Of a stretch of DNA of 64,000 nt, positions 1-11,892 are shown piece after piece (position 1 is the stretch's first letter; every line of letters begins with the position of its first letter). The position numbers and the translations under genes were made by a program. The notes beneath the pieces are model-generated. The model was given only the letters and a program-made list of their open reading frames with translations, did no database searches and had not been told where the DNA came from. This stretch comes from Trema orientale (lineage: Eukaryota; Streptophyta; Magnoliopsida; Rosales; Cannabaceae): contig JXTC01000381.1 in assembly GCA_002914845.1 (NCBI GenBank), positions 219,976 through 283,975 of the forward strand, given 5' to 3'.

Positions 1-239
1 TGTAATCATTGTCATGTTTGCACTTATAACCCATTTTGTAATCATTCAACGTACTCATAGTAAAAACATATACTAACGAATTTAAATCTAAGAAAATTTT
101 ACTTGCTTAATCCTATTCACCTCTCTTTTTTACCAACTTGCTTTCAATTCTCAATGTAAACTCATGATGAAAAAGGCGAAGATTGTTATTAGGAAAACCT
201 GCAGTGATACCTCGTAGCCAATCCATATTGCTGATCACA

Positions 240-1290
240 GTGATGGTGATGATATATAGCACACATGACAAAAGACAGCCACTTGAGCAACATTAAGAAG
301 TCACACACAAACATCACAAAGAATGGCACGAGAGAAAATGGTCAATAAAGTGTGAGTGTGTGTGTATGTGTTTCAAAGCAAATATACATATGATGAACCA
401 GGCTGGTAAACAAGAATCAAGCAACATATATATATAGGTTGCCAATCCCGGTAGGCATTTTTTTTTTTACCTATGTGTAGGTATTTTTTTTTTTTTAGCC
501 ATTGGATCATCATCTAATAGTGATCCAACAGCTCTGTATAAAAAGACGTGTATTATTAATGCTGTTTTTCTCTCTTACTTTTTAATATAAAAAAAATGTG
601 CAAAAAAAATTTTCATTAGCCAAATTGATATCTATGTATAGGTAAAAAAAAAAAATACCTATTGAATTAGTGCCCATATATATATATATATATGGAGGAC
701 TTCTCAATAGTTACAATTTTTTTGTGACCATTAGTCACTTATATATCAATGGCTAATAACAACAACAACGACAAAGAAACCTGGGCAAGAACATCCAAGA
801 GTAATTAAATATTAGTCACTTATAAATCAATGGCTAACAGTGAAGTAAATGCTTTTCTTACGTCTTTAGTAACTATGAACACTACTAAACTACAAGCTTA
901 GAAATTAATAGCATAAAAGTAAATGCATTACCTAAAATAAAGAAGGAAAAAAAAAAGGAGAAAAGCAATCAATATTACAAGGATGAAACCGGTTGCTATT
1001 GTACTGACATATAAAATGCTAATCATGAATTGCTCAGAACGGGAGCCAGATATTAATGCAAAGATTAAGTTAAGCAGATTTTATATATTAAAAAAGGATT
1101 AAATTAAGAGGGGAAACTATCTGAACATAAAGTTTCAAAACTTAAGTTACCTTCCTCGATAGATACCACAACGCTTTCTAAGGATGAATTAGCGATCGGA
1201 ATATCTAGTGGCCAGATTGTAGCCAAAAGGCGATATAGAACGAGCCCATGACCCATTGAGCTCCAACAAGCTTACAAGCTGCATAAATGC
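240..1290 (-). pseudogene. Decayed partial copy of the NEMP/PNET2-like gene
   Basis: This stretch matches roughly 39805-40570 of the pseudogene further downstream, in the same orientation. It covers the equivalent of exons 3 and 4 and the intron beyond. Shared landmarks include the coding block ending in the IEEG-like splice site (about 1110-1260 versus 40390-40560) and the membrane-segment exon (about 960-1055 versus 40171-40305). Read on the minus strand it has stops inside the former exons, so it cannot be translated. It carries only one copy of the 22-nt unit that is doubled downstream, so it preserves the older state there. A MITE (437-675) and a second-family MITE piece (694-740) have inserted into it. 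Similarity fades near 240 and 1262-1290. Confidence 0.75.
437..675 (+). mobile_element. (TA)n-associated MITE, copy A
   Basis: Non-coding element of about 240 bp. Its inverted ends read GGTTGCCAATCCC on the left and, on the opposite strand, GGGCACTAATTCAATAGG on the right, followed inward by T-rich and A-rich tracts. An internal hairpin pairs TTGGATCA with TGATCCAA. It is bordered on both sides by (TA)n. Relatives lie at 26645, 51130 and 58438. The preference for (TA)n recalls the Micron MITEs of rice; that parallel is inference. Confidence 0.75.
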
Positions 1291-1559
1291 TTAACTACAA
1301 ACTAATTTTTGTTCCAAAAGGACACATAGGAACAACTGACTTACAAGTAGTTTTGCCTCTAGAAGTCATTGAGATATGCACACCCACACCACACCCACAC
1401 ACACACGTGCAGACGTGCGTGCAAGCACAAGCACAGGCACAAAACCAATGCTTAGGTATTCGGGATTGGATCTCGTGCTCTGATTAATTAATGAGAACTA
1501 TGATTAATTAAAACAAAGTAGAAAATAATTGAGGTTAAAATTAGATCACAAGGTGTACA

Positions 1560-1965
1560 CAGAAAAGACCACCACAATATGTACCATGCATTGAAATCCT
1601 AATGGGCAGTTGAAAATAGAAAACGACACTTCTCATGGTGCCATTGTCACGTTAGTGATTATAGAAATGACTCATTTAGTGTACACAAATGTAAGAGTTA
1701 TTACAACACTGTCTACATATTAAAATTCTGATGGGCGATCGATATAGAAAATAACACTTTTCACAGCATCCTTGCCATGTTAATGGTTATAAGGGATAAC
1801 GTACTTATAATATAATAATAATAATAATAATATAATAATAATGACGTAGTAATAACAAAAGGATTATCATAATACTTCCTAAATATCGAAGTCCTGATAG
1901 GTGGTTGTAATAAGCAACAACACTTCCCACAGAGTCCTTATTCCAAATACGGTTTCTTAAATAAC
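1560..1965 (+). repeat. Three diverged tandem units of about 130-160 bp
   Basis: A unit with the order 'AAATCCTAATGGGC ... ACACTTCTCA ... ATGTTAATGGTTATAA' occurs near 1590-1690, 1720-1830 and 1890-1960, each with many substitutions. The second unit is followed by a short (TAA)n tract at 1808-1843. No reading frame runs through it. Confidence 0.55.
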
Positions 1966-2600
1966 TTACTTACGTAAAATGATGATAATAATATAATAAT
2001 ACAATAATGATAAATGTGACTAGTTAACAGAGGTGAATAAACAGACCATAATGTTAACTTGCAGTCAAACTATAGAAGATGAGAGGTTAGAAAACAGAAA
2101 AAAAAAAAAATAATAAATGAAGCAAGGGTGATGAGAGAATATAGAATCCCAAACTTGTATTATTAGTTAAGCACAGAGTTCGATGAGAGTAGCTCGGTGC
2201 CCACGGATCACTAAAGTGCAAGAATTAGAAATCGCATACAAGACAAGTTATAACAAGTTAGTAATATACAAGTAGAGAAAGTGATATAAACATAATAAAA
2301 TAAGAAAAAGTGGGGCCAAGAACATATAAGGATATATGAAGACATGGGCCTAGAAATACAAGAAAAAGAAAATGGGTTTAGAAATTGGTATATACAAAAA
2401 TACTTAAGCCTATATGCATGTATATAAATATGCCAATATTAGAATCTTATTGACCAAGTCTTATACATGCAAAAATATATAAAAATATGTATGTATATGT
2501 ATATATATATATATAGATGTACATGAAAAAGGAGTATAAAGATATAAAGCTATATGCACAAAGATGAGATAAAATGGATGAAAACTTAGCCATAGGTTGG
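1966..2600. other. AT-rich intergenic DNA, no gene seen
   Basis: Only short A/T-rich tracts and a (TA)n run near 2500. No coding block or RNA gene is recognised. Confidence 0.6.
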
Positions 2601-3470
2601 TTATAATCCAAGGACCAAGAGAATTATAATGAGGATAAGATTTTGGGCAAAAATAATTATGTTGATGGTGTAGCTAAGAAGAAGAAGAAGATCATGAATT
2701 GGTGGTGGTGTTAGAGATGTATAGCCACAGTTTGGAAGAAAGACACAAGATGATGATAAAGATGATATGACTATTTGGTGAACACAAGAGTTAAAAAAAG
2801 AGAAGCTTGAGAGCTTCTGTTGGACACAAGGCAAGAGATAGAGAAAGAGAGAACACGAGAGCAAAGACAATTGTATTGAAAGAAAAATGAGTTGAATCAA
2901 TATTACAAATAAGGTAGCAGTACCTCTATTTATAGGCAAAACTATGCCTTGATTTGCAAAGGAAACTTAAGCTACAAGGGGATGAGGTGTTAAGTTTCTA
3001 TTAGCTAGTCTAACTTAATATACAATTACTTAGAATAGAAGCACTTGTAGTTACAAGTGCTTGGCTTAGAAGCTCTTAAGCTACAAGGACATAAGTTATA
3101 ATTTGGAAAGTTCCAGAATCTTCTAGAAACAAGGAGTAGCTTGTCCTTGAAATTATTAGCTTGTATGGGAAGTGAAGGACCTTAAAAACGGCATGTAGTT
3201 TGGCTTGTATGATGTATAGCTTGACTTCGGATGATATGTAGCTTGACTTCGGATAGGAGAGCTTCAAATGACATGTAGCTCAAGTCATGTTGCATGTCGT
3301 TTTCCTTGTATCAACGCCATTTTCTTCATGCTACTTGTAGTTTCATTAAGCTAGCTTAACTCTTGCTAATTTTATGCTTAATTAGCACTAATCTTTATTT
3401 TAGGATTATTTTCAAAAATTAGAAAAACTCCATAACACCACTAGCATGTTAGCTCTATCTTCTTCTAAAG
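2601..3470 (-). other. LTR- or promoter-like block with minus-strand TATA motif
   Basis: On the minus strand GCCTATAAATAGAGG (about 2921-2935) is followed by a CT-rich leader, an arrangement typical of plant LTR promoters and of gene promoters. A 112-codon reading frame downstream (2601-2939) is hydrophobic and low-complexity, and I do not consider it a gene. Between 3000 and 3360 the motif TGTAGCTTG and relatives recur, twice as TAGCTTGACTTCGGAT (about 3220-3255). No clear LTR ends or target duplication were found. Confidence 0.3.
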
Positions 3471-4829
3471 ATATTGTCACGACTGGAAATCCATAGCCGT
3501 GACTTTTAGTAATTTTAAGTGAAAATATAATAAAATATTAATTTTACAAAATTTAGAAGAAATCAAGTATCAGGTAATTTCGTTTTGATCCCCAAATCAT
3601 TATAAATTCCAATCATTAAAACTCTTATTAGTTTTGATTACTTAAGAAAAATAACCATAAAAGTTTAAGAAAATTTCCAGCTATCTCTTTTGGAAACTTG
3701 TTGAGAAATCATAAACTTAGATAAATTGAGTTTAATTGAAATATTTAGTTCAATATCTAAAATAGGTTACATAAATCGCTTGTAATTTCAAGTTCTTAAA
3801 TTAATAACGAAATCAACCTCATACATTCACTTACTAATCTTGACTAAATAATTGAATAAGGAAAGAAAGATAATAGAGTATGAATACCCACCAAGGATTA
3901 AGAGTAGAACTGTAAGTACAAGTTATGTAGCTTGTCTGACCACTGAGATTACTACCTCATTAGACAAACACCTGAAAGTGGAAGAAGTAAGGGGGATGAG
4001 CATTCACATGCTCAGTAGAAATTCAATTACCTTTTTGAATGGATGCAATTTTACCAAACTTACGTAGTTAATATTTTTTCCAATATTCATTTATAAACCA
4101 AATTAATAAAACAATTGGTATCCAGAATAATCACATATTCAAAACCAAAACCAAATCCACATAATTGTACATATTATAAATTAACCATGTATATGAGTGA
4201 GCTCTCATCCTCTTATCACGGCCCTGTAATACCCTTTACCAAAGGTACCCAGCATCTTAATATTACCCGTAGGTGCGTTAGTCAAAAACCTATGTAGGGG
4301 TCTAGGTCTTTCACCTAACGCTATAGCAACTCGTCAACGATCTAAACTACCATGATGCAATAATAAAACTCAAGTGTGTGATCCTATGGTATATACAACA
4401 CTTAATAATTCAAAATAACTACACATCCAAGAATCAAATCATACTTTAAAATCCAACTTGGTATTATCCTGAGATTTACTATAGCATGGGCAGCATACCA
4501 TTATTTTATCCCATGATCACGATATAAAAGAATATGTATAATAATCCACACAGTCCAATCCCAATATAATCTAACAACTTTCAACAATTTATCAAACCAT
4601 CGTAAAATCACGATTTCCATAAATAAATTTTAATATAATTAAAACAGATATAAATCTAATAATCGAATTCCTACCTCAAAATGGTAGCTATACCAAGCTA
4701 ACGACGCTTGAAAAAACTCTTGTTGGTCATTTGGGTGTTCAAACAGCCGTTTTGAGATCCCAGTAAGTCCACTTGGGAAAGCGACTTTTCTGTCGGAGCT
4801 TTAGATGAAGAAACGGAGGTCATTACTGA

Positions 4830-5018
4830 ATTTAGAGTACCCAAAAATATTATGTTAGACATATAATTTGTCAAAAGTGGGTCCTAGTACAGGATCCGCC
4901 ACATGGCACGCAAAATGATACTACTGACTTTAAAGTACCCAAAAATGCTAGGTTAGACATATAATTTGTCAAAAGTGAGTCCCAGTATGGGATCCGTCAT
5001 GTGGCACGCAAAATGATA
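4830..5018 (+). repeat. Direct repeat of about 95 bp, two copies
   Basis: Two adjacent copies share GTACCCAAAAAT, TTAGACATATAATTTGTCA and TGGCACGCAAAATGATACTA in the same order, with a few substitutions. They lie within the LTR-like block. Confidence 0.8.
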
Positions 5019-5199
5019 CTATTCACGAGTCTCGAAATTTGTGCTATTCCGAAATATAGTGATATTATATATCAAAACTCGTTTCTCAACCTCTCTAAAT
5101 CCAAATTTGGAATTGGAATTCAATTTCGAGTTCTCGAGTCTTAAACAGGCTTTAAATTTGAGAATTACAAAAATATCTCTTTTAGAATTAATTTGAAAA

Positions 5200-5560
5200 A
5201 TGTCCACTTTTTCTAAAGGATTTAGTAAAATATCATCTTTGCTGATTATTTACAAAAATATCACTTTTCTGAAATATTTCAGAAATTATCATTATTCTAT
5301 AATTATTTAGAAAAATATCACTTTTAAAAATATTTGAAAAATATTAACTTCACTGATTATTTGTAAAAAAAAATCGTTTTTGGAATAATATTTCGGAAAG
5401 TAATAGTTTTCTAATCTCAGCCCAAGGCCCAAGTCTGAATAGTAATAGACTCTAGTCCAACACTATTTAGTTTTGCAAAAATATCACTTTTCGTTCTAAA
5501 TTAGAAAAATACCATATTTTTCAATTCAAAAATTAACATACTTTTGGATATCATTTTAAT
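5200..5560 (+). repeat. Degenerate array of AAAAATATCACTTTT motifs
   Basis: The motif (A)AAAATATCACTTTT and close variants recur every 30-60 bp with no coding frame. A similar motif family (AGAAAAATACCACTTTT) fills 54830-55020. Confidence 0.6.
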
Positions 5561-6200
5561 TTTTACTAACTGTAATTATTCATGATTTTTAACCTTCTTT
5601 TACCTCATATAATTACCTCGGATAAAATAATTACCGAACGAAAAATTTATAAAAATATCACTTTTTACAAACTTTGATAAAAAGGCCTAAACAGTGAAAA
5701 TCTTACTGACGGCGAGTTAATGGTTGGGACTGGTGGGAAAATGACGGTGACGATGAGACGAATCCAATGGTAATCTCGGTGTCACGAAAGGAGGTCTAGT
5801 AAAGCTCCGGTGGCCGAAAAACCTCGCGGTGGCCCATCTCTATTTTCCGGCGATGAAATTTGGCGAGACCTGGCGGCCTGGCTTTGTCGGAGGGAGGTGG
5901 TCATGGTGGGCCAATGTGTCGGCTGGTCGGAGGCAGTTTGTGGCGGCAGTGGAGCTCGGCAATTCCAGCGTTTTTCTTTCTCTCTTAGGGGCCTTGATGG
6001 AAAAGAAGAGAGAAATAGGAGCCTTTTATACAATTATGGGTTACTGTAGCACCCAATTAAAAATTTCAGATATTTTGAATATTTTATATTCTGAAAAATC
6101 AAAATTACAACAATGCCATTGGGTGTAAAGAGCCTTTTTTGCCCATTGTTTTAACTAGATTTTAAATCTTCTCCTCTTTAAAGGAATTTCGTCCCGAAAT

Positions 6201-8080
6201 TCAAATATAATACAAGGAGTACGAGAGAGATAATTAGGAATGACAGTTATGAGGATAGTGAACCATCAAAGATAGGATATACGAAGATCGAATCAAACAG
6301 TAGTTATACAAGGAGGGTGAAGCATACGCCCTCCACGTAGTATTTGAATCTCGACAACATTCTCGATGTCACACAAGACATGAGGTGTACAAAATTATAT
6401 GGAATCATAAGGTGGATTATCAATAGATATAAGAACATCAATATATGAGAATGATGTCTTTATGTCGGTACATAAAACAGGAGTAGTAATGATAATCTAG
6501 ATCGAGAATCAATAATACAAGAGACTCTTATAACCTGAGTACTGATTGTTAGGTACCAAACTAGAGTAATAGACCAAATGTCGAATACATACGATACTAT
6601 TCTCCTGATCATACAAGATCAATATCACACTGGGACAATTCCATTTGTCTGTACCTAGAATTTGGTCCTAAACAATCACTGAGTTCAAAAGCTCTAACAA
6701 GATCCCAAATAAAATCAATACTCTTGTGTTATACCACACAAGATAGACAGTTTCAAAAGTTAGAAATCATAATAAGGATATAACGATATAAGTCATTTAT
6801 CATTCCTCATAATTAGTGAGAAACAACTGAGTATACCCAACATCTTTAGTCAAGGACAAGACTAGAATCGCAATAGAATAGAAATCTCCAACAGAGGAGT
6901 TCATAGCACAAGTAATAATCCAAGCAAATAAAATTAGGTAAGTAAAAACAATTTTCTTCACAAGAAAAGGAAATTGAAGGGGAAAAAAAATTAGAGTTTC
7001 GGAGAAAAATCATTCAAGACATAATTTATAGTATATTTTATTGTCTCATTTATGTGTGCTTCAATGAATATTGTTCTTGCTTCTCAAGATAATTAAAGTG
7101 AAATTTCTTTCATCATTAATATCATGTATTCTTGATAATTAGAGATTTATTTGATTAATCTTGGCTTGGTTCTTCATTGGTTATTGTCGTTTCTTTGATT
7201 CTTTGTTAGTTACTTTTCAGGTTATTGTATTTAAAAATTGCATTGCATTACACTCCCACTGCAAAGGCTCCCCACTGATTATTATTACTATCTTTGTCAT
7301 TATAGTAGCTTTCATCAAATCATGCCACTACCATGATAGTGATCAATTAATCGTCTAACTTTAATTATGGAATTCAAAATGTATCATGTATTTACTTCTG
7401 TAAACTTCTGATAAATTTTGCTTATGAAATTTCAGTTCTATATATATGTAGACGAATCAACTTCAAAGTTCTAATTTTATATACTAATTATCAATGTCAA
7501 ACTATATATACATAGTAACTATCAACTTTACGGAGAAATTAAAGTTGGGGTTTTGGGGCCGGGTTGGTTTTACAATATGCACAAGCATGCATGTTCGTCA
7601 GAAGAAAAAACTTTGAAAATATATTTATATATATTTTGAGTCGTTGTATGATTCATGCCACATAATTAATCTTCATTAATTAATAATGCATGATGCATAT
7701 ATATGTGTGTGAATATATACACGCATATATTTTTATATACGTTTATATATATATATTAAAAGTAATATATATGAGATAATATATAATTTTATATATGATA
7801 TAAAACATTACTATAATTAATTAGGTCACAATTGTCATTATTAACTTGGAATTATTTAATAATCTTGGGTTATTATATATCAATAGGGTCCAATTAAAAC
7901 GCCTGGACCTTGCCTCTTTGGAAGTTACATACGAACTTTGACATATTCTAAAATTTTCATAAATGTATATTAGATCTATGAACCCAAAGTACGTGCATGT
8001 GGTTGGTGGTAGCTGCCAAAACATGCCGCTCCGAATGTTACATTAGGCCCAATCACGCTCGCCTCTTGTGTGTGTTAATT
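6201..8080. other. Intergenic DNA upstream of S8H, no gene seen
   Basis: Short frames only. The last 700 bp are AT-rich with several (TA)n runs (7440-7800) and would contain the distal promoter of the dioxygenase gene. I recognise no specific element. Confidence 0.5.
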
Positions 8081-8081
8081 T

Positions 8082-8132
8082 ATGCGCGCGCGCGCGCACA
8101 CACACACACTTATATATATATATATATATATA
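8082..8132 (+). promoter_or_regulatory. Compound (GC)n-(CA)n-(TA)n microsatellite in the S8H promoter
   Basis: An uninterrupted run changes from GC dinucleotides to CA and then to TA dinucleotides, ending about 90 bp before the S8H start codon. The TA part could serve as the TATA region. Alternating purine-pyrimidine GC/CA tracts can form Z-DNA, which is general knowledge and not shown for this site. Confidence 0.6.
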
Positions 8133-8221
8133 CGGATCTTCTCAAAGGCGCCATTATCGATCATTGATACTAATTTTCCTCAGAAACAAAAAGTTCAATA
8201 ATTTTATTTTGTCACCGGAAA

Positions 8222-10363
8222 ATGGCGCAAATTTTCAATGACGGAGACTCTCGTGATCTATTCAACTTCGTCGTCCGAGATGGCTACGGCGTGAAAGGCC
8301 TAGTCGATTTAGGCCTTTCGAGAGTACCAGAAAGGTACGTGCAACCACCCAAGGAGCGCATAGAGAAGTCGGATGCCACATCGCATCAGGTGCCGCCGAT
8401 CGATCTCTCGAAATTGGACGGTCCTGATTGCAGGGAAGCGGCGGAGGAGATCGTCCGCGCCGCCGAGACACTCGGATTTTTCCAAGTGGTGAACCATGGC
8501 GTGCCTGTGGAGCTTCTGGAGTCGCTTAAAAACGCGGCGTTTTGTTTCTTTGAGCAGGAACCGGAGAAGAAGGCGGTGTTTCGCAAAGGCGCCAGCCCTT
8601 GTCCGTACGTTAAGTATGGTACGAGCTTTGCGCCGGAGAAGGAGATTGCGTTGGAGTGGAAGGATTATATCAGCATGGTTTATACCAATGATGCTGATGC
8701 TCTTTCTTATTGGCCCCAACATTGCAAGTAAGATATAAATACGGAATATGACATGAATAGTATACTAGTCTTTTTCGACTAAACTCTCATTGTAGTGTTT
8801 TGGAAAATAATTTTTCTAGTTTATGTGACGGGTCACAGTGTAGCCAGTACAATTTATAACTTTATCGTAATCAACCGGTCACATATTATATACAATCACC
8901 TTTTTTTTTTTTTTTTTTATATACAATCACTCTTGCGACAATATTAAAAATGTCATTTTTCAAAATACTTATGAAAAACTCATTTTAGTCGAAAATACTT
9001 ATACTCATATCCATTTCCCATATAAATAATGTGTATCTACAACTGTAAATAAATTTATTAGTAAATTAAGAGTGCATGCATGCATGGCTAGCACAAGATA
9101 AATATTTTTTTACGTTAATTTGTAGGGAGGTTGCACTTGAGTACCTGAAGACATCTATAAGCATGGTGAAAAGAATACTTGAAGTTCTCATTGCGAAGCT
9201 TGGCGTGCCGGTAGAGGAGTCGGTAGCACTTATTGATGCTCTTGTTGATCTCAAAATGGTCAACATGAATTTCTACCCGGCATGCCCTAATCCGGAGCTC
9301 ACCGTTGGTGTTGGCCGACACTCCGACATGGGCACCCTAACCGTGTTGCTACAAGACGGAATTGGTGGTCTGTATGTGAAAGTTGAAGAAGAGATAGATG
9401 ATGATGGTACTATTGCTGGAATAAGTAAAGGACAATGGATGGAGATCCCTCCTATTTCTGGTGCTTTGGTCATTAACGTTGGTGACACATTACAGGTAAT
9501 TGTCATTCCTATCGCCTATTTATGGTTCTTATTCTTAGATTGTTTTAAGTTTATAATACATTAAAACCGTGAGATAAGTTATTATCAGTGATGCAATCAC
9601 TGCGTGCATGTATAGTGAACAAAAAGAGCAACACGTAAAGGTCCTAATTTAGTGCTTACCATATATAACATACTAATAAATGTGCGGGGGATCCACAAAA
9701 ATCTAGTGGTGAAATCCACCATTTTTTTTCAATTACTGCTTGGTTAATTTTTAGGCATCAGTACTGGTATTCAGAAATGCCAAGCAGATGAAATCACTTA
9801 CATGTGTGTTAGTTATAATTTAAGAAATATGCAAAAATTATCTTAAAAAGAAAAAAGATAAATGATGTAGTTTGGGTAACAAGTAACGAGTAGAGTAGAA
9901 AACGATTAGGTTATAAATATACAATAAAATGCCACATCAATTAAGTTATTTTTTAAAAAAGGATCAATTAAGTTATTTTTAAAAAGGTTTGTCAAAGATC
10001 GTTATACATGTATTAATTAATGATAAGTGTCCTGGAGTGATCATGTGTATAATTATACTATTAACTACTTAGAAGAAACGATTAATAATCGTCACCGTTT
10101 TTTTTTAATGGTTTTGTTAGATACTAAGTAATGGAAGGTACAAAAGTGCTGAACATAGGGTGCGTACGACAAGCACCCAATCACGAGTGTCAGTGCCTAT
10201 ATTTACAATCCCCAAACCAAAGCAGATGATTGGGCCTCTGCCTCAGGTGGTGGAGAAAGATGGGCTGCCTCGCTACAGAGAGGTCGTGTTTGAGGATTAC
10301 ATGAACAACTTCTTTGGCAATGCACATGAAGGAAAGAAGTCACTTGATTTTGCCAAGATATAG
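8222..10363 (+). CDS. S8H: Scopoletin 8-hydroxylase-like 2-oxoglutarate/Fe(II) dioxygenase
   Basis: Three exons, 8222-8727, 9126-9495 and 10121-10363, join in frame across GT-AG introns into 372 residues (the Arabidopsis enzyme is about 360). The N-terminal dioxygenase domain includes GFFQVVNHGVP near residue 87. The catalytic domain has the iron ligands His234 and Asp236 in GRHSDMGTLTVLLQDG and His304 in KSAEHRVRT, plus the 2-oxoglutarate-binding Arg314-x-Ser316 in RVSVPIF. The NFVVRDGYGVKG start, EWKDYISMVYTND and the GKKSLDFAKI end resemble scopoletin 8-hydroxylase more than feruloyl-CoA 6'-hydroxylase, its sister family. S8H turns scopoletin into fraxetin, a coumarin secreted by iron-starved roots. 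An acidic insertion (EEEIDDDGTIAGISKGQ, about residues 255-271) lengthens a loop. The start follows from family N-termini. No lesion seen; probably functional. A coumarin 6'-hydroxylase is the main alternative. Confidence 0.88.
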
Positions 10364-11590
10364 ACTATTCCCCTTGATCTTATATTATCTGCAACTAAAG
10401 AGTCAAATCTATATAAAAAGCTAGTACTATATATATACTCTTTATATAAACTCTTATGATTATTAGTACCAGGTTCCAACTTGTCTCATGAACTGTTGGT
10501 GGCCAACTTTGTCAATTGTAATTGGGTTTCAAAGGGAAGATACCTTACATGCATTTAAGCTCGTAAGATTTTTTTTTTTTTTTTGGGTGTGTGTTTTGGG
10601 TGGCGGGTATTAAGCGCTAAGGAAGGCGTTCTTGCAAATTTTGATGTAATAAGCGTTTTTCACTAAAGAGTGCTTTTTTTGTAATCTAAATATTATCGCG
10701 TGAGGACTTACTTATAAAACAACTCTTTTGTCTCACCGCTTGATAATCCTACTAAATTATCTCACATTTTAATAATATTAAACACAATAACAGATTACAC
10801 ATATCAAGCACTAATCTCTTAGAACAAATGAATTTAGCATTTATCTTATACTTATGGATATTTACTTAATTTTTTTTAAGTTTTGAATATTCCTATCTAA
10901 GTAAGATAATCATATGATGACGACGCAAAGGAGGAGGAAAAACAAAAGTCATCCAAACCAATGCTTTAAAAAACAAGGAAAAAAATAAACCTCATAAAGC
11001 GTACGACATGCCCCAACCAAGAAGAAAAATCCTTATAAAACGACATGTCGCTACCTTTAAGACAAAACCAGAAACAGAACGATGAACATGTCGTGTAGCC
11101 GAGTTAAAAGCGCACGTGGGTTGAATTCCAAGAAACGACATCTAGTTTTAGTAAGCGGAGACCAAATTTCGTTTCTTTTGCCACTGAAACTTTATACAGA
11201 TCAGAAAACGATTATTGGATTCATCAATATCAACTATCAAGAAACTTGTGGCTTGTCGTAAAACGACGTATAATTCTCTCTCTCTCACATCCTTTTTCTT
11301 CTGAGAAGATGAAACGACATGTAATTGATGTAAATGAATCGATTCGTGGATCGTGGTATACCATCATGTGGCTTTATTCCAACAACATGCAAATGAGCAT
11401 GTGCAACTCACGTGCCACAGCTTTGTCACCGCGCAGGTCGGTCTTTTTTTTGGTGGGTATGGGATTTAAATGCAAAGATTTGAAATTATGACCCCTAATG
11501 ATAAAAAAAGCTAAAGGTTAGGAAGCTTTCTGCAAAATTGAACCCAAAAAATGTTAAAAAAACTAAAAACGCAACAGAAAAAGCAAACAT
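10364..11590. other. S8H 3' flank and Moco sulfurase promoter region
   Basis: No gene is seen between the two coding regions. The right half (11000-11320) holds a cluster of ACGACATG / CATGTCGT motifs and two CACGTG boxes, described separately. Confidence 0.6.
11113..11414 (+). promoter_or_regulatory. Two G-box/ABRE-like CACGTG sites and ACGAC motif cluster
   Basis: CACGTG occurs at 11113-11118 (as CACGTGGG) and 11409-11414, upstream of the Moco sulfurase start. In the same 300 bp (11000-11320) ACGACATG or its complement recurs at least five times, three preceded by AAA, plus AAAACGACGT near 11259. G-boxes bind bZIP/bHLH factors, including ABA-response factors; control of this gene by ABA is inference. 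Confidence 0.5.
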
Positions 11591-11600
11591 TATAAATAAT
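11591..11600 (+). promoter_or_regulatory. TATA-like box of the Moco sulfurase gene
   Basis: TATAAATAAT lies 134 bp before the start codon and is followed by a CT-rich leader (11610-11635), a common plant arrangement. It predicts transcription from about 11620 and a 5' UTR of roughly 110 nt. Confidence 0.5.
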
Positions 11601-11733
11601 CTGGAGTGTGATCTTTCTTCTTCTTCTTCCTCTAGTTCGAGTCTTCTACTCGGGGCTTTATAACACAACAATATATAATTTCACGTTCACCGTTGCTAAA
11701 AACAAAAACACTCTGTTCGTACAGAATACAGAT

Positions 11734-11857
11734 ATGGATGAAGACAAGAACTCGTTTCTCAGAGAGTTTGGCGGGGCGTACGGCTACCCAAATGGCCCCA
11801 AAAGCATCGACGAAATCCGAGCTACTGAGTTCAAACGATTAGATGGTCAGTTTCTCT

Positions 11858-11892
<35 letters not shown>

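Larger units (their letters stand above)
3474..6200 (+). mobile_element. Possible decayed Ty3/gypsy LTR material
   Basis: The block opens with TGTCACGACTGGAAATCC, resembling the start of many plant gypsy LTRs. It contains a GC-richer patch (5700-5990) unlike its surroundings and ends near an AATTTCGTCCCGAAATT palindrome (6186-6203) often seen in such LTRs. No protease, reverse transcriptase or integrase frame remains. Open frames in the GC-rich patch occur on both strands, which argues against a real gene. The assignment rests on sequence flavour only. Confidence 0.3.

Noticed and set aside
1376..1450. CA/CG-rich tract as a CRISPR-like or satellite array
   Set aside because: A simple imperfect CA-rich run without regular units, in plant nuclear DNA.
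2601..2939. 112-codon hydrophobic minus-strand frame
   Set aside because: Low-complexity Leu/Ser composition derived from a purine-rich tract. No conserved membrane-protein pattern recognised.
5782..6128. Overlapping frames of 79-99 codons in the GC-richer patch, both strands
   Set aside because: Similar-length frames on opposite strands come from low stop density in GC-rich sequence. No family motif, splice pattern or start context supports any of them.
8262..8738. Long minus-strand and alternative plus-strand frames over S8H exon 1
   Set aside because: Shadows of the real coding frame, which has clear dioxygenase conservation.
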